Source: Lamellibrachia columna
Lineage: Eukaryota > Annelida > Polychaeta > Sabellida > Siboglinidae
Assembly: GCA_963662155.1 (NCBI GenBank)
Contig: OY759268.1
Coordinates: 54,537,957 to 54,601,956 of the forward strand
Direction: 5' to 3'
DNA length: 64,000 nt
A program made the position numbers and the translations under genes. The notes beneath the pieces are model-generated. The model made no database searches and was not told the origin of the DNA. It saw only the letters and a list, made by a program, of their open reading frames with translations. Positions 20,565-32,605 of this stretch are shown piece by piece. Position 1 is the stretch's first letter, and each line of letters opens with the position of its first letter.

Positions 20565-23500
20565 AATTGGATAGTAACTTCTGGTATGATTGGGTAGTAA
20601 CCTCTGGTACGATTGGGTAGTAACCTCTTGTATGATTGGGTAGTAACCTCTGGTATGATTGGGTAGTAACCTCTGGTATGATTGGGTAGTAACCTCTTGT
20701 ATGATTGGGTAGTAACCTCTGGTATGATTGGGTAGTAACCTCTGGTATGATTGGGGTATGATTGGGTAGTAACCTCTGGTACGATGGGGTAGTAACCTCT
20801 GGTATGATTGGGTAGTAACCTCTGGTATGGTTGGGTAGTAACCTCTGGTATGGTTGGGTAGTAACCTCTGGTACGATGGGGTAGTAACCTCTGGTATGAT
20901 TAGTTAGTAACCTCTGGTATGGTTGGGTAGTAACCTCTGGTATGGTTGGGTAGTAACCTCTGGTATGATTGGGTAGTAACCTCTGGTATGATTGGGTAGT
21001 AACCTCTGGTATGGTTGGGTAGTAACCTCTGGTATGATTGGGTAGTAACCTCTGGTATGGTTGGGTAGTAACCTCTGGTGTGGTTGGGTAGTAACCTCTG
21101 GTGTGGTTGGGTAGTAACCTCTGGTATGTTTGGGTAGTAACTTCTGGTATGATTAGTTAGTAACCTCTGGTATGGTTGGGTAGTAACCTCTGGTATGGTT
21201 GGGTAGTAACATCTGGTATGATTGGGTAGTAACCTCTGGTATGGTTGGGTAGTAACCTCTGGTATGATTGGGGTATGATTGGGTAGTAACCTCTGGTACG
21301 ATGGGGTAGTAACCTCTGGTATGTTTAATTTTTTCTTCTGCATCTAATTGGATAGTAACTTTTGGTATGATTGGGTAGTAACCTCTGGTACGATTGGGTA
21401 GTAACCTCTTGTATGATTGGGTAGTAACCTCTGGTATGATTGGGTAGTAACCTCTGGTATGATTGGGTAGTAACCTCTTGTATGATTGGGTAGTAACCTC
21501 TGGTATGATTGGGTAGTAACCTCTGGTATGATTGGGGTATGATTGGGTAGTAACCTCTGGTACGATGGGGTAGTAACCTCTGGTAAGATTGGGTAGTAAC
21601 CTCTGGTATGGTTGGGTAGTAACCTCTGGTATGGTTGGGTAGTAACCTCTGGTACGATGGGGTAGTAACCTCTGGTATGATTAGTTAGTAACCTCTGGTA
21701 TGATTAGTTAGTAACCTCTGGTATGGTTGGGTAGTAACCTCTGGTATGGTTGGGTAGTAACCTCTGGTATGATTGGGTAGTAACCTCTGGTATGATTGGG
21801 TAGTAACCTTTGGTATGGTTGGGTAGTAACCTCTGGTATGATTGGGTAGTAACCTCTGGTATGGTTGGGTAGTAACTTCTGGTATGATTAGTTAGTAACC
21901 TCTGGTATGGTTGGGTAGTAACCTCTGGTATGGTTGGGTAGTAACCTCTGGTATGATTGGGTAGTAACCTCTGGTATGGTTGGGTAGTAACCTCTTGTAT
22001 GATTGGGTAGTAACCTCTGGTATGATTGGGTAGTAACCTCTGGTATGATTGGGGTATGATTGGGTAGTAACCTCTGGTACGATGGGGTAGTAACCTCTGG
22101 TATGATTGGGTAGTAACCTCTGGTATGGTTGGGTAGTAACCTCTGGTATGGTTGGGTAGTAACCTCTGGTACGATGGGGTAGTAACCTCTGGTATGATTA
22201 GTTAGTAACCTCTGGTATGGTTGGGTAGTAACCTCTGGTATGGTTGGGTAGTAACCTCTGGTATGATTGGGTAGTAACCTCTGGTATGATTGGGTAGTAA
22301 CCTCTGGTATGGTTGGGTAGTAACCTCTGGTATGATTGGGTAGTAACCTCTGGTATGGTTGGGTAGTAACCTCTGGTGTGGTTGGGTAGTAACCTCTGGT
22401 GTGGTTGGGTAGTAACCTCTGGTATGGTTGGGTAGTAACTTCTGGTATGATTAGTTAGTAACCTCTGGTATGGTTGGGTAGTAACCTCTGGTATGGTTGG
22501 GTAGTAACATCTGGTATGATTGGGTAGTAACCTCTGGTATGGTTGGGTAGTAACCTCTGGTATGATTGGGGTATGATTGGGTAGTAACCTCTGGTACGAT
22601 GGGGTAGTAACCTCTGGTATGTTTAATTTTTTCTTCTGCATCTAATTGGATAGTAACTTTTGGTATGATTGGGTAGTAACCTCTGGTACGATTGGGTAGT
22701 AACCTCTTGTATGATTGGGTAGTAACCTCTGGTATGATTGGGTAGTAACCTCTGGTATGATTGGGTAGTAACCTCTTGTATGATTGGGTAGTAACCTCTG
22801 GTATGATTGGGTAGTAACCTCTGGTATGATTGGGGTATGATTGGGTAGTAACCTCTGGTACGATGGGGTAGTAACCTCTGGTATGATTGGGTAGTAACCT
22901 CTGGTATGGTTGGGTAGTAACCTCTGGTATGGTTGGGTAGTAACCTCTGGTACGATGGGGTAGTAACCTCTGGTATGATTAGTTAGTAACCTCTGGTATG
23001 ATTAGTTAGTAACCTCTGGTATGGTTGGGTAGTAACCTCTGGTATGGTTGGGTAGTAACCTCTGGTATGATTGGGTAGTAACCTCTGGTATGATTGGGTA
23101 GTAACCTTTGGTATGGTTGGGTAGTAACCTCTGGTATGATTGGGTAGTAACCTCTGGTATGGTTGGGTAGTAACTTCTGGTATGATTAGTTAGTAACCTC
23201 TGGTATGGTTGGGTAGTAACCTCTGGTATGGTTGGGTAGTAACCTCTGGTATGATTGGGTAGTAACCTCTGGTATGGTTGGGTAGTAACCTCTGGTATGA
23301 TTGGGGTATGATTGGGTAGTAACCTCTGGTACGATGGGGTAGTAACCTCTGGTATGATTTGGTAGTAACCTCTGGTATGGTTGGGTAGTAACCTCTGGTA
23401 TGATTGGGTAGTAACCTCTGGTGTGCCTGAAATTATTACATTCTTTTGTTTCTTCTCTCTCTCTACAGCTTCGTGAGCTTCTTCTCTGGCAGTAACTTCT

Positions 23501-24146
23501 GGTATGATTAGTTAGTAACCTCTGGTATGGTTGGGTAGTAACCTCTGGTATGGTTGGGTAGTAACCTCTGGTATGTTTGGGTAGTAACCTCTGGTATGGT
23601 TGGGTAGTAACCTCTGGTATGATTGGGGTATGATTGGGTAGTAACCTCTGGTACGATGGGGTAGTAACCTCTGGTATGATTAGTTAGTAACCTCTGGTAT
23701 GGTTGGGTAGTAACCTCTGGTATGGTTGGGTAGTAACCTCTGGTATGATTGGGTAGTAACCTCTGGTATGATTGGGTAGTAACCTCTGGTATGGTTGGGT
23801 AGTAACCTCTGGTATGATTGGGTAGTAACCTCTGGTATGGTTGGGTAGTAACTTCTGGTATGATTAGTTAGTAACCTCTGGTATGGTTGGGTAGTAACCT
23901 CTGGTATGGTTGGGTAGTAACCTCTGGTATGATTGGGTAGTAACCTCTGGTATGGTTGGGTAGTAACCTCTGGTATGATTGGGTAGTAACCTCTGGTATG
24001 GTTGGGTAGTAACCTCTGGTATGATTGGGGTATGATTGGGTAGTAACCTCTGGTACGATGGGGTAGTAACCTCTGGTATGATTGGGTAATAACCTCTGGT
24101 ATGATTGGGTAGTAACCTCTGGTATGATTGGGTAGTAACCTCTGGG
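20565..24146. repeat. 23-bp array in LINE1-A ORF1, about 150 units
   Basis: The unit is 'ctggtatgattgggtagtaa' + 'cct'. Three units make a 23-residue minus-strand repeat (YYPTIPEVTT / SYQRLLPNHT). A higher-order duplication is visible: the boundary phrase 'ttcttctgcatctaattgga' recurs at about 21,330 and 22,630, and 20,900-21,343 repeats at 22,198-22,641 (offset 1,298 bp). At 23,427-23,490 a fragment of ORF1 flank ('tgcctgaaattattacattc') is embedded. The array separates the ORF1 N-terminal and C-terminal segments. LINE1-B has the same unit but fewer copies. Confidence 0.97.
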
Positions 24147-24475
24147 GAAGCCGGAAATTATTACATTATTTTGTTTCTTCTCTCTCTCTACGGCTTCGTG
24201 AGCTTCTTCTCGGACAATGTTCCTTATTCTTTCTTCAAGTTCTGGTCACTGTACTGTTTCGATTTTCTTGACTCCTATTTCCAATCTATCAACCTTCTCT
24301 TCAATACACCTCATGTTATCTTGCAGTGTCTGCATCATCTTTAAGCCATCTATGGTGCCTTCGTCACACTTCTTGCAGAACCAGTGTGTACCTAGTCCCT
24401 TCTTTGCAAGAAATTTATACTTTTCCTCTGAAATATTGATACACACTATACACATTTCACAGTGTAAAGCCTTGT
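24147..24475 (-). pseudogene. LINE1-A ORF1: N-terminal zinc-finger/coiled-coil part
   Basis: Read from the right, the minus strand gives MCIVCINISEEKYKFLAKKG, then THWFCKKCDEG, then a heptad-like helix MMQTLQDNMRCIEEKVDRLE, and continues as EERIRNIVREEAHEAVE. C-x-x-C ... C-x-x-C followed by a coiled coil is typical of the PHD-like N terminus of CR1-clade ORF1. The copy in LINE1-B (29,850-30,160) has one additional residue block (W-V-C at the start). Confidence 0.8.
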
Positions 24476-24930
24476 GTCCAAATTTGTTTCAGGCAAAACA
24501 GAGATCACTGCCTTCCTGAATTCATCAATGCCACCTTGCCTGCAGCACTTTGACCTTCAAGCTGCATACTTAAAAACAAGACCGCAGTTATTCAATAGGC
24601 GCAAAACTAAACAACGCAATATCAACAAATGTTTAGTGGCTATGTCGTACTGAAATGGTACATGGCAATCAGTTTCAGCCCTAATATGGAATGTCTGTTT
24701 TCCTTTTCTTTAAATGTATTTCCTATCTATTCCTTGCACTTTCTCTACTTCCAGCTCGTGCTAGCTGGTTTTTAAAGCTAGGTGGGAATTGACTCCACAC
24801 CTGAAGTCCTTGTGTGGAATCTCACAGCTGACTATCTGGGGTCCTTTTATGTCAATGTACTTTCTACACCTGTCGTTGTCTTTGTGTGGGCTTTAACAAT
24901 TTAATAATGCCAGTGTTTTGGAAGGAAAGA
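24476..24930. repeat. LINE1 5' flank copy
   Basis: This is shared with 30,590-31,045 ('ttcatcaatgccaccttgcc' onward). It is probably the 5' UTR of LINE1 or the sequence co-duplicated with it. There is no coding signal. The junction at about 24,932 switches to duplicated block A. Confidence 0.65.
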
Positions 24931-25338
24931 AAGCTCCTGCTCAGGAAAACAAATCTCCCAGATTTCTGCTGAAACAAAACAAATACTTTGCAGTCTAACA
25001 ACATATTATTAATCCCTCCATTTACTAATGCCTGAACAATGCAGACCTGTCTAACCTGTGTCCTTGTGTCTTGTGTGTCGCTGACATTGTTTATAAGCCA
25101 TAGACGAGCAAAGAACTGGCCCCTTCAGGTTCCCTATTGTCAATTTGTCACCCATTGTAAACCAGGCTTGATGTACAATCCGTTAACTATCCATTCAGAT
25201 AATAACTCGATACATCATGGTATAAGTTGTATTATATTTATGTACACATACAATAGATACAATACAGCATGGACGCTGCTCGAAGAGATCTTTGGGCTAA
25301 AGGTGAATGAAAAGTTCCCAAAGAAACTGCCTGAGTAG

Positions 25339-25428
25339 ACATCATGTGGTGATTGCATCTGGGAAACAGACAGAAAAGGTAATTACAGCCACAATGGAAT
25401 CACGCTAGAAGTCACTGTTGGACAGGAG
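25339..25428 (+). CDS. Candidate 30-codon exon (copy 2)
   Basis: It reads TSCGDCIWETDRKGNYSHNG and ends VTVGQE at GAG|gtaaat, with the same length, phase and upstream in-frame TAG as the copy at 967. Differences are missense only, which could reflect either constraint or recent duplication. Confidence 0.45.
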
Positions 25429-25799
25429 GTAAATATATTTCTTGTACATTATACAGGATCAAAGCCCGACTACAGTGTGACAGGACTATCAACAGTTCTG
25501 TGATCATCACAGGTAGAAATGACAGTTAATTAGTCTTGTGGACAGGTAGTGCTGAGATGTTATTAGTCCCCACAAACAGTCAATGATGTTTTACAGGTGT
25601 CACTAGGCCATCTTGACAGAAACAATTCCATTCAAATTAAACTGTTGCCTCATATAACAAAATAATAGATTCCATGAAACATTATTTATTTTGGATGTCA
25701 ACAAGTCAAAACCTTTAAAGTCTTTTTATCAAAATGAATAGTACATGTTTTATATTGCAACGGCCTGAACTTGTCTGTGGGACAAGTGTCCAGGATTAT

Positions 25800-26082
25800 G
25801 TACTTGTCCTACACTGTCACTGGTAGCTACTTGTCCTACATTGTCACTGGTAGCCACTTGTCCTACACTGTCACTGGTAGCCACTTGTCCTACACTATCA
25901 CTGGTAGCTACTTGTCCTACACTGTCACTGGTAGCTACTTGTCCTACATTGTCACTGGTAGCTACTTGTCCTACACTGTCACTGGTAGCTACTTGTCCTA
26001 CACTGTCACTGGTAGCTGCTTGTCCTACACTGTCACTGGTAGCTACTTGTCCTACACTGTCACTGGTAGCTACTTGTCCCAT
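25800..26082. repeat. 27-bp minisatellite, about 10 units (copy 2)
   Basis: The unit is the same as at 1,432, with single-base variants (for example 'cattgtcactgg' and 'agccact'). It sits in the same intronic position. It is open on both strands because the unit lacks stops. Confidence 0.95.
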
Positions 26083-26257
26083 ACAAGTGTCAATGTCAAG
26101 CCCTACTTTGTGTCTTTGCCAATGGTTCATACACTATAGAGGGAAGTACTGACCAGTATGTTTGTATATTTGGTGAACTTGTGAGCTTTTTATTGTCCTA
26201 CTGGTTCTCCAGACATATTTATTTACTCTTTAAAAAAAACAATTTTATTCATATTAG

Positions 26258-26431
26258 GTCATGTACAATATTTACGCTGTTGTGTTATTTTATCCAAACC
26301 TGGAGGTAGAGGCAATCCCTGAATTATGGCTCAGTGATGGTGACACAACATGTGAGTGGCCTCCAAACAATGTGACGCCTGCCATAGAATCAAGGCACAG
26401 CCCAGAGCTGATTGGACAACATGTAGTGTAG
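26258..26431 (+). CDS. Candidate terminal exon with C-x-W-P-P motif (copy 2)
   Basis: The frame reads VMYNIYAVVLFYPNLEVE then PELWLSDGDTTCEWPP and ends at TAG, with identical length (174 nt) to the copies at 1,736 and 33,169. The acceptor 'catattag' is kept. Confidence 0.45.
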   Translation, partial: VMYNIYAVVLFYPNLEVEAIPELWLSDGDTTCEWPPNNVTPAIESRHSPELIGQHVV

Positions 26432-26510
26432 CTCCTGAAGAAAGGCATAAGTAAATATGGAACAAGATAAAATTACTGAATAAACGTCACAGATTTTAGA
26501 CTAAAATACA

Positions 26511-27113
26511 ATTCAGACTTAAAAAATGATGATGCAGTTATCGCTGTGCTATATTAATAACAAATTAATGCCTGGTAAGATTCATATTTTTAAATGGACA
26601 AAATAGTACACACCACTCACAATTACAATACACAAGAAAATAACTTAAAAAACAAGTACTGTAGAACAACATTGCGGTCAGTGTGAATGAGTGTTAAAAA
26701 GGCCCTATTTTGTGGAATCAATTAAATAAGGATCTGCTGTGATCTATTGACCTTTAAGATATTATACAAAAATGTTTTGGTTAACAAATATACTATGTAG
26801 TTCTCAGTAATCTGCTTACTGCATTGTTGGGAATATATATATATATATTATATATATATATTAAATATATATATATATACATTATATATATATAAATATA
26901 TATATATATAATTTAGTTTGAATGATATGTTATCACATTTGCCTTTACACTTTTTTCTTTTACTTTATGTTAATTATTTTTATGTGTTTAAACTTAATTA
27001 TGTCTTTTTATCCAAACTTGTCGTCTTTCCTCATGATTCATAGTTACTGATGTGAAACATTTTCTGTGGAACTTGTAAAGAGATCACCAACCAGGTTTTT
27101 GTCTTGTTTTCAG
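26511..27113. repeat. AT-rich interval with (TA)n
   Basis: Bases 26,829-26,914 are a broken (TA)n/(ATA)n tract able to form cruciforms. The rest is unremarkable AT-rich sequence with no coding signal. Confidence 0.8.
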
Positions 27114-27202
27114 ATTTCGCAGCAACTCCTGCCTTCAAGAACACATATGTTGAGAGCAGTTCTTCTTTAACCCAATCCTGTATGCTTCCAATTAATTTTT
27201 AG
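27114..27202 (+). CDS. Candidate 3'-terminal exon
   Basis: After a good acceptor ('tcttgttttcag') a phase-1 frame reads FAATPAFKNTYVESSSSL, TQSCMLPINF and TAG. AATAAA follows at 27,218-27,223. The Ser-rich text and phase 1 are compatible with the linker-exon gene, but I cannot link it to a specific upstream exon. The family is not recognised. Confidence 0.35.
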
Positions 27203-27371
27203 TGGTGGCTGGAGCACAATAAATTTTTACCAAATAATATATGTTATATGTATGTTTTACTAAGCATTAATGTTGGTCAAGATTATCAGTTATTCAATGC
27301 ACAATAGAATAGAAATTTAACAATTTGCTTGCAAATATTCATTGTCATGTCTGAACACAAAACAGTTGTGT

Positions 27372-27430
27372 AGTGGCCTGGCTCTGTAGATCTCCTTGTT
27401 CCACCATAGTGGCTTGTTGCTTGTCTTCCT
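27372..27430. repeat. Single 54-bp linker unit in LINE1-B
   Basis: One full unit of the LINE1-A array ('ctctgtagatctccttgttc') adjoins the EN end 'tcactttctttggtacaaac'. To its left is 'tagtggcctgg', the junction of the short array variant, after which unrelated sequence begins. LINE1-B thus broke inside the repeat. Confidence 0.85.
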
Positions 27431-28260
27431 CCTCACTTTCTTTGGTACAAACTTACTCACTGCCTCCTCTATGGAAGCTTTCAGTATTGTCCAGGCTTCT
27501 TCTGTTGAACAATTTGCTCTACTTAGTTTAGTCCTGAGGTCAATTTGTTGTATATATACCTTCATGCCTACATTAGTCACCGTTTCTGTAGTCACAGTAA
27601 TCATTCTTCCAATCAGTGTATTCAGTCCTACAGACCATCGTGAACTCTACTATGTTGTGATCGCTTGAACCAAATGGTTCTGTTACATGCACATTTCTCA
27701 CTTAGTTTGGAGTTGTTGTCAGAACAAGATCTAGCACATGCCATGTCTTGTTGCTGTTTCTACTGGTTGAATCAAGCCAAGGTCCTGTGTCAAGTCTAAA
27801 AATGACTGTCCTTCTGCTGTTGCTTCAAGTTCTTTCCAGTTTATAGTGTTGTGGTTGAAATCTCCACATAACATTACTTCTTTGTTTGACATTCTGCTGT
27901 ATGCCTTGATAATGTTGGAATGAATTTTTGCTTCTTCTTCCTGCATATTAGATGTAGAGTTGTAACATACACCAGCTAGAATGTTACCTTCTGGCAGCCT
28001 ATACCACAGTATTTCCTCATTGCAGTCAGAGACGTCTATGTCACACTGTGCACTGACCTCTTCTGTTGCATAAATTAGCACTCCTCCACCTCGTCTATCC
28101 TTCCTGTCTATCCTCCTGGTCACGTAGCCATTAAGTGCTAATTCACTGTCCATTGTGTTTTCGTTCGCCCAGGATTCTGTCACGAAAACAAAATATCGGG
28201 TGTGTTTTCATATACATAACTGACCATCTCTTCTTTCTTGTTACATAAACTTCTGGCTTT
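27431..28260 (-). pseudogene. LINE1-B ORF2 endonuclease
   Basis: Motifs in order on the minus strand: ALIKARSLCNKKEEM (motif I Asn replaced by Lys), MTESWANENTMDSE, RRIDRKDRRGGGVLI, ILAGVCYNSTS, VMLCGDFNHNTINW, then after a break near 27,740 SDHN-region remnants and VSKFVPKKVRRK. The frame is broken at 28,183-28,190 and near 27,740. It is about as decayed as LINE1-A. Confidence 0.88.
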
Positions 28261-28865
28261 TATCAGAGCACAAGTCAGTGTATCTTTCACTGTAGTGTTT
28301 CCTTTCTCTCTGTCGCCCTCTCTCACCCAAACCCTTCTCCCCAGGGGTATCTCTCCTAGGGTTTGTGGTAGTTGGACTGTGAGATAGTTTGGTGGGCTGG
28401 TTAGTAGAAACAGTGTTAGGGCCTGTAGGGCTTGTTTGGTGGTAATTTCTCCCTTGTATGTTACCAAGTCCTTTTCTCCATTTTCCAGTCTTCTTCTTTC
28501 TTGGCGCAATCTGTAGTCCTTCCCTCTGTCGCCCTCTCTCACCCACCCCCTTCTCCCCAGGGGTATATCTGTAGTCCTGCTCTTGTTCCTTCTGTGTTTT
28601 GTCTCAGTTTATAAACACTTTCTTCCATTTGTTGCCTCTTTCTCTCAGGGAACTTGCTTTTTGTAGTACTTTAGACTTGTCATATCTGGTTGTTAGCGAG
28701 ACTACGATCTTGCTTGTGGGGCTGTCCTTTTTTGTTTCTTTAGGAACTTTGAAAGCTTGCTGTATGATGTCAGCATCGATTCCAGTCTGCTTTATGATAC
28801 AATTTACAATCGCTATGTCATTTTCACAATTAGGAATTTCCATATCTTGTTTAATTTTTTCTTAT
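28241..28865 (-). pseudogene. LINE1-B ORF1 C-terminal part
   Basis: The minus strand reads MEIPNCENDIAIVNCIIKQT, then DADIIQQAFKVPKETK, TSKIVVSLTTRYDKSKVLQK, SSLRERGNKWKKVFIN; after the direct-repeat interruption it reads RLRQERRRLENGEKDL. The first part is an RRM-like/transposase-22-type helix-strand segment typical of LINE ORF1. It is longer than the LINE1-A version, which is interrupted near 20,440-20,540. Confidence 0.8.
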
Positions 28866-28867
28866 GC

Positions 28868-29842
28868 ATCTGATTGGGTAGTAACCTCTGGTATGATTGG
28901 GTAGTAACCTCTAGTATGATTGGGTAGTAACCTCTAGTATGATTGGGAAGTAACCTCTGGAATGATTGGGTAGTAACCTCTAGTATGATTGGGTAGTAAC
29001 CTCTAGTATGATTGGGAAGTAACCTCTGGTATGGTTGGGTAGTAACCTCTGGTGTGCCTGAAATTATTACATTCTTTTGTTTCTTCTCTCTCTCTACAGC
29101 TTTATGAGCTTCTTCTTGGGCAATGTTCCTGATTCATTCTTCAAGTTCTGGTCACTTTACTGTTTCGATTTTCTTGACTCCTATTTCACAGTGTAAAGCC
29201 TTGTGTCCAAATTTGTTTCAGGCAAAACAGAGATCACTGCCTTCCTGAATTCATCAATGCCACCTTGTGTCTGCACTTCCAAATTTGTTTCAGGCAAAAC
29301 AGAGATCACTGATTGGGTAGTAACCTCTGGTATGATTGGGTAGTAACCTCTGGTATGATTGGGTAGTAACCTCTGGTATGATTGGGAAATAACCTCTGGT
29401 ATGATTGGGTAGTAAACTCTGTTATGATTGGGTAGTAACCTCTGGTATGATTGGGTAGTAACCTCTGGTATGATTGGGTAGTAACCTCTGGTATGATTGG
29501 GTAGTAACCTCTGGTATGATTGGGTAGTAACCTCTGGTATGATTGGGTAGTAACCTCTGGTATGATTGGGTAGTAACCTCTGGTATGATTGGGTAGTAAC
29601 CTCTGGTATGATTGGGTAGTAACCTCTGGTATGATTGGGAAGTAACCTCTGGTATGATTGGGTAGTAACCTCTGGTATGATTGGGTAGTAACCTCTGGTA
29701 TGATTGGGTAGTAACCTCTGGTATGATTGGATAGTAACCTCTGGTATGATTGGGTAGTAACCTCTGGTATGATTGGGTAATAACCTCTGGTATGATTGGG
29801 TAGTAACCTCTGGTATGATTGGGTAGTAACCTCTGGGGAAGC
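28868..29842. repeat. 23-bp arrays in LINE1-B ORF1 (two blocks)
   Basis: The blocks are at 28,868-29,058 (about 8 units) and 29,311-29,842 (about 23 units), of the same unit as 20,565-24,146 and more homogeneous. The 250-bp spacer (29,059-29,310) contains ORF1 flank fragments also found at 23,427 and 24,450-24,530, including a direct repeat of 'ccaaatttgtttcaggcaaa'. Confidence 0.93.
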
Positions 29843-29849
29843 CGGAAAT

Positions 29850-30165
29850 TATTACATTATTTTGTTTCTTCTCTCTCTCTACGGCTTCGTGAGCTTCTTC
29901 TCGGACAATGTTCCTTATTCTTTTTTCAAGTTCTGGTCACTTTACTGTTTCGATTTTCTTGACTCCTATTTCCAATCTATCAACCTTCTCTTCAATACAC
30001 CTTGTCTTATCTTGCAGTGTCTGCATCATCTTTAAGCCATCTATGGTGGCTTCGTCACACTTCTTGCAGAACCTGTGTGTACCTAGACCCTTCTTTGCAA
30101 GAAATTTATACTTTTCCTCTGAAATATTGCTACACACTATACACACCCAGCTGAACACATTTCAC
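29850..30165 (-). pseudogene. LINE1-B ORF1 N-terminal zinc-finger/coiled-coil part
   Basis: The minus strand reads WVCIVCSNISEEKYKF, THRFCKKCDEATIDG and TRCIEEKVDRLEIGVKKIE. The C-x-x-C / C-x-x-C pairs and the heptad helix are kept. Between 30,166 and 30,590 is about 420 bp without a counterpart at LINE1-A and without a recognisable gene. Confidence 0.78.
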
Positions 30166-30589
30166 AGTGTAAAGCCATTGTGTCTGCTGTAACAGTCTCT
30201 CTGCACTTCCCTGCACACTTGGGCGGGCACATATTGGATGTTGACAAATTTAGACAAATACAAATTTCTGCAAACCACTTATTTGAGGGGGTATATTAAC
30301 ATTTTGCACAGCACCTGCCCTCTACCCAACTGCCTCTTCTTTTCTTCAATAGTGTTTTTTATGAAGACACTAGAGAACTCGTTACATTACATCATAAGCG
30401 ACGACAAACTCACAACACCTTCATGCATCCATTTTACCGGAAGTAAAACATTGTCAGCTGCCATATCTCCCCATTACAATAACAATTACATCACACATAC
30501 TGATGGCGGAACTTAACTGAAGAATGGTACTATAAACTACTTTATAATATAATGAGTTTTTTCTTAGCGTTTACTTTTTTATTCATGTT

Positions 30590-31045
30590 TCAGGCAAAAC
30601 AGATATCATGGCCTTCCTGAATTCATCAATGCCACCTTGCCTGCAGCACCTTGACCATCAAGCTGCATACTTAAAAACAAGAGCACATTTATTCAGTAGG
30701 CTCAAAACTAAACAACGCAATGTCAACAAATGTTTAGTGGCTATTTCGTACTGAAATGGTACATGGCAGTCAGTTTCAGCCCTAATATGGAATGTCTGTT
30801 TTCCTTTTCTTTAAATGTATTTCTTATCTATTCCTTGCACTTTCTCTACTTCCAGCTCGTGCTTGAGACCTTAGCTGGTTTTTTCAAACTAGGTGGGAAT
30901 TGATTCCACACCTGAAGTTCTGGTGTGGAATCTCACAGCTGACTATCTGGGGTCCTTTTATGTCAATGTACTTTCTACCCCTGTCGTTGTCTTTGTGTGT
31001 GCTTTAACAATTTAATGATGCCAGCAATTTGGAAGGAAAGAAAGC
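30590..31045. repeat. LINE1 5' flank, second copy
   Basis: This matches 24,510-24,920 with scattered substitutions. No coding signal is seen. Bases 31,046-31,370 hold nothing I can identify. Confidence 0.65.
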
Positions 31046-31369
31046 TGATATATTACAGTACTTAATTTATTTCTTCCTAATAATATTGATGGTGTGACAG
31101 GATCAAACAACACTGTTACTATGTAGAAATTTCACTAGGAGGATTTGTTTAATTGTTAAGAAAAAACTGAGGTGAATAGAATGTATTATACTTGTGGTGG
31201 AATCAGAATCACTTAGAAAACTCTAGTATAAACATAATAAAGTTAAACTTTTTTATTTACAGATGAAAAGTGGAATGAATCTTTGTTAATCAGATGCTAA
31301 GTTTATATACATAATTTTATCATACTGAGCAATATTTGAACGTTTCTTGGAATAAGATCTACAGCCAAT

Positions 31370-31790
31370 ACTTCTACACAGCCAACGGAGTAAAACACTG
31401 ACAGGGTGGGTTTTATCCCCTGTATTATTGTCTATATACATAGATGAAATGTTAACAAGACGCAGCATATCTGGGTTTGGCTGTAGGATATGTCATATGG
31501 TTGTCTATATGGTGCTATCGGCTATGCTGATAATATCTCGTTAGTAGCTCCATCAACATATGCATTGACAAAATGTGTGATGTCTGCCTAGAATATGTGT
31601 GATGTCTGTCTAGGAATATTTAAATTTAATTTAAAATTTAACACATCCATTATATTTTAAAGCTATACAACTAAAATATGCTAAAAAGGCCACACTGTTG
31701 GTCCTAACATTCACCTGGACAAGGTTATGGACGTGTCTCGTGATGAACTGAATAAAATGTTCACTATTATTAGTCTGTTGTCATAACTAA
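31370..31790 (+). pseudogene. Decayed LINE reverse transcriptase fragment
   Basis: Across shifting plus-strand frames one reads ANGVK, SPVLLSIYIDEMLT, ISGFGCRI, GAIGYADDISLVAPSTYALT and, further on, HTVGPNIHLDKVMD. These correspond to RT motifs around the second catalytic Asp pair (Y-A-D-D) of the LINE type with G-V-x-Q-G-G ... S-P ... Y-I-D-E-L-L. It is clearly dead (stops and frameshifts). It differs from LINE1, LINE2 and LINE-D but resembles the type at 62,860-64,000. Confidence 0.65.
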
Positions 31791-31987
31791 CATTACATTA
31801 ATATACAGCTTAATTATAGCTGATTATATGTTACTTTTTAAGGACATTTCTCCATATGAAAATGATGTGGAAGTTCCAAGTGGAAAATTTCACAAGATTT
31901 GAATGAAAGCACTACAATATTCGAATGCTAAAAATATTTCAGTAATTTAAAAACCACTAAGCACCAAAATAAATAAAAAAAATTATT

Positions 31988-32070
31988 TACGCAAGTGGAA
32001 TTCGATCACAAAAACTTACAATAAAAAACCAACGACTTAAGTCTTAATCCATTACACCACACGAATATAC
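31988..32070 (-). ncRNA. tRNA-derived SINE-like fragment
   Basis: The minus strand reads 'gtgtggtgtaatggattaag' (resembling a pol III A box) and, about 35 bases later, 'gtgatcgaattcc' (resembling a B box). The spacing fits a tRNA or tRNA-derived SINE head. I could not form all four arms, so this is a tRNA pseudogene or SINE rather than a functional tRNA. Confidence 0.4.
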
Positions 32071-32605
32071 AAATGAAATTGGTAAAGTAGTATTGTACAT
32101 CATCACAATGTGCATGATATATCAAAAGACTGTTTAAAATGATTTGTTTAAAACAATTATGGGTAATATCCTGTTATGTATATTGAATTAATCGCGGTCG
32201 TCCGTGTGTATGTTTATTAATAAGCATAAATAGCGACAGCGATGAGCTGACGTCACGTCACTGCCACAAACAAGTCGAATTGTGTATATCGCGCACTTGG
32301 TCTGCCTAAGGCGACAGTTAAGCAAACAGTTTTTAAGCTGACTGCATATTTTGTATACATGTTAGTCATTGACATATTCCAATCAACTTTGAGTATGTGT
32401 TCTAAATTAGTGTTACACAGGTATTGTAACACTAATATGTATGAATTCGATATGTGCATGTGGGCGATAATGGGAGAACGTTCGTCTAACGCATAAATAA
32501 CTTCAGACAAAACACAAGGATCTGTTTATCAAAGTTTCCCTCGTCCACTCTGCACAAAACCTGATTGAACTAACCCTTGCTGTTGTTGTGAGCGTGAGTA
32601 ATTTG

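Larger units (their letters stand above)
24932..26510. repeat. Duplicated block A, copy 2
   Basis: This matches 560-1,985. It carries the two candidate exons and the 27-bp array expanded to about 10 units. Its left end abuts LINE1-A flank; its right end diverges after about 26,510. Confidence 0.85.
27330..30165 (-). mobile_element. LINE1-B, degenerate non-LTR element (second copy)
   Basis: Same element as LINE1-A, minus strand, ordered ORF1 N-terminus (29,850-30,160), 23-bp array, ORF1 C-terminus, ORF2 endonuclease, then truncation inside the 54-bp linker repeat at about 27,372. RT is absent. Arrays are much smaller than in LINE1-A. Confidence 0.88.

Noticed and set aside
26829..26914. Promoter TATA region
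   Set aside because: It is a long degenerate TA microsatellite; no downstream gene start is visible.
31286..31468. 60-codon minus-strand frame as a gene
   Set aside because: It is antisense to a decayed reverse transcriptase fragment read on the plus strand.
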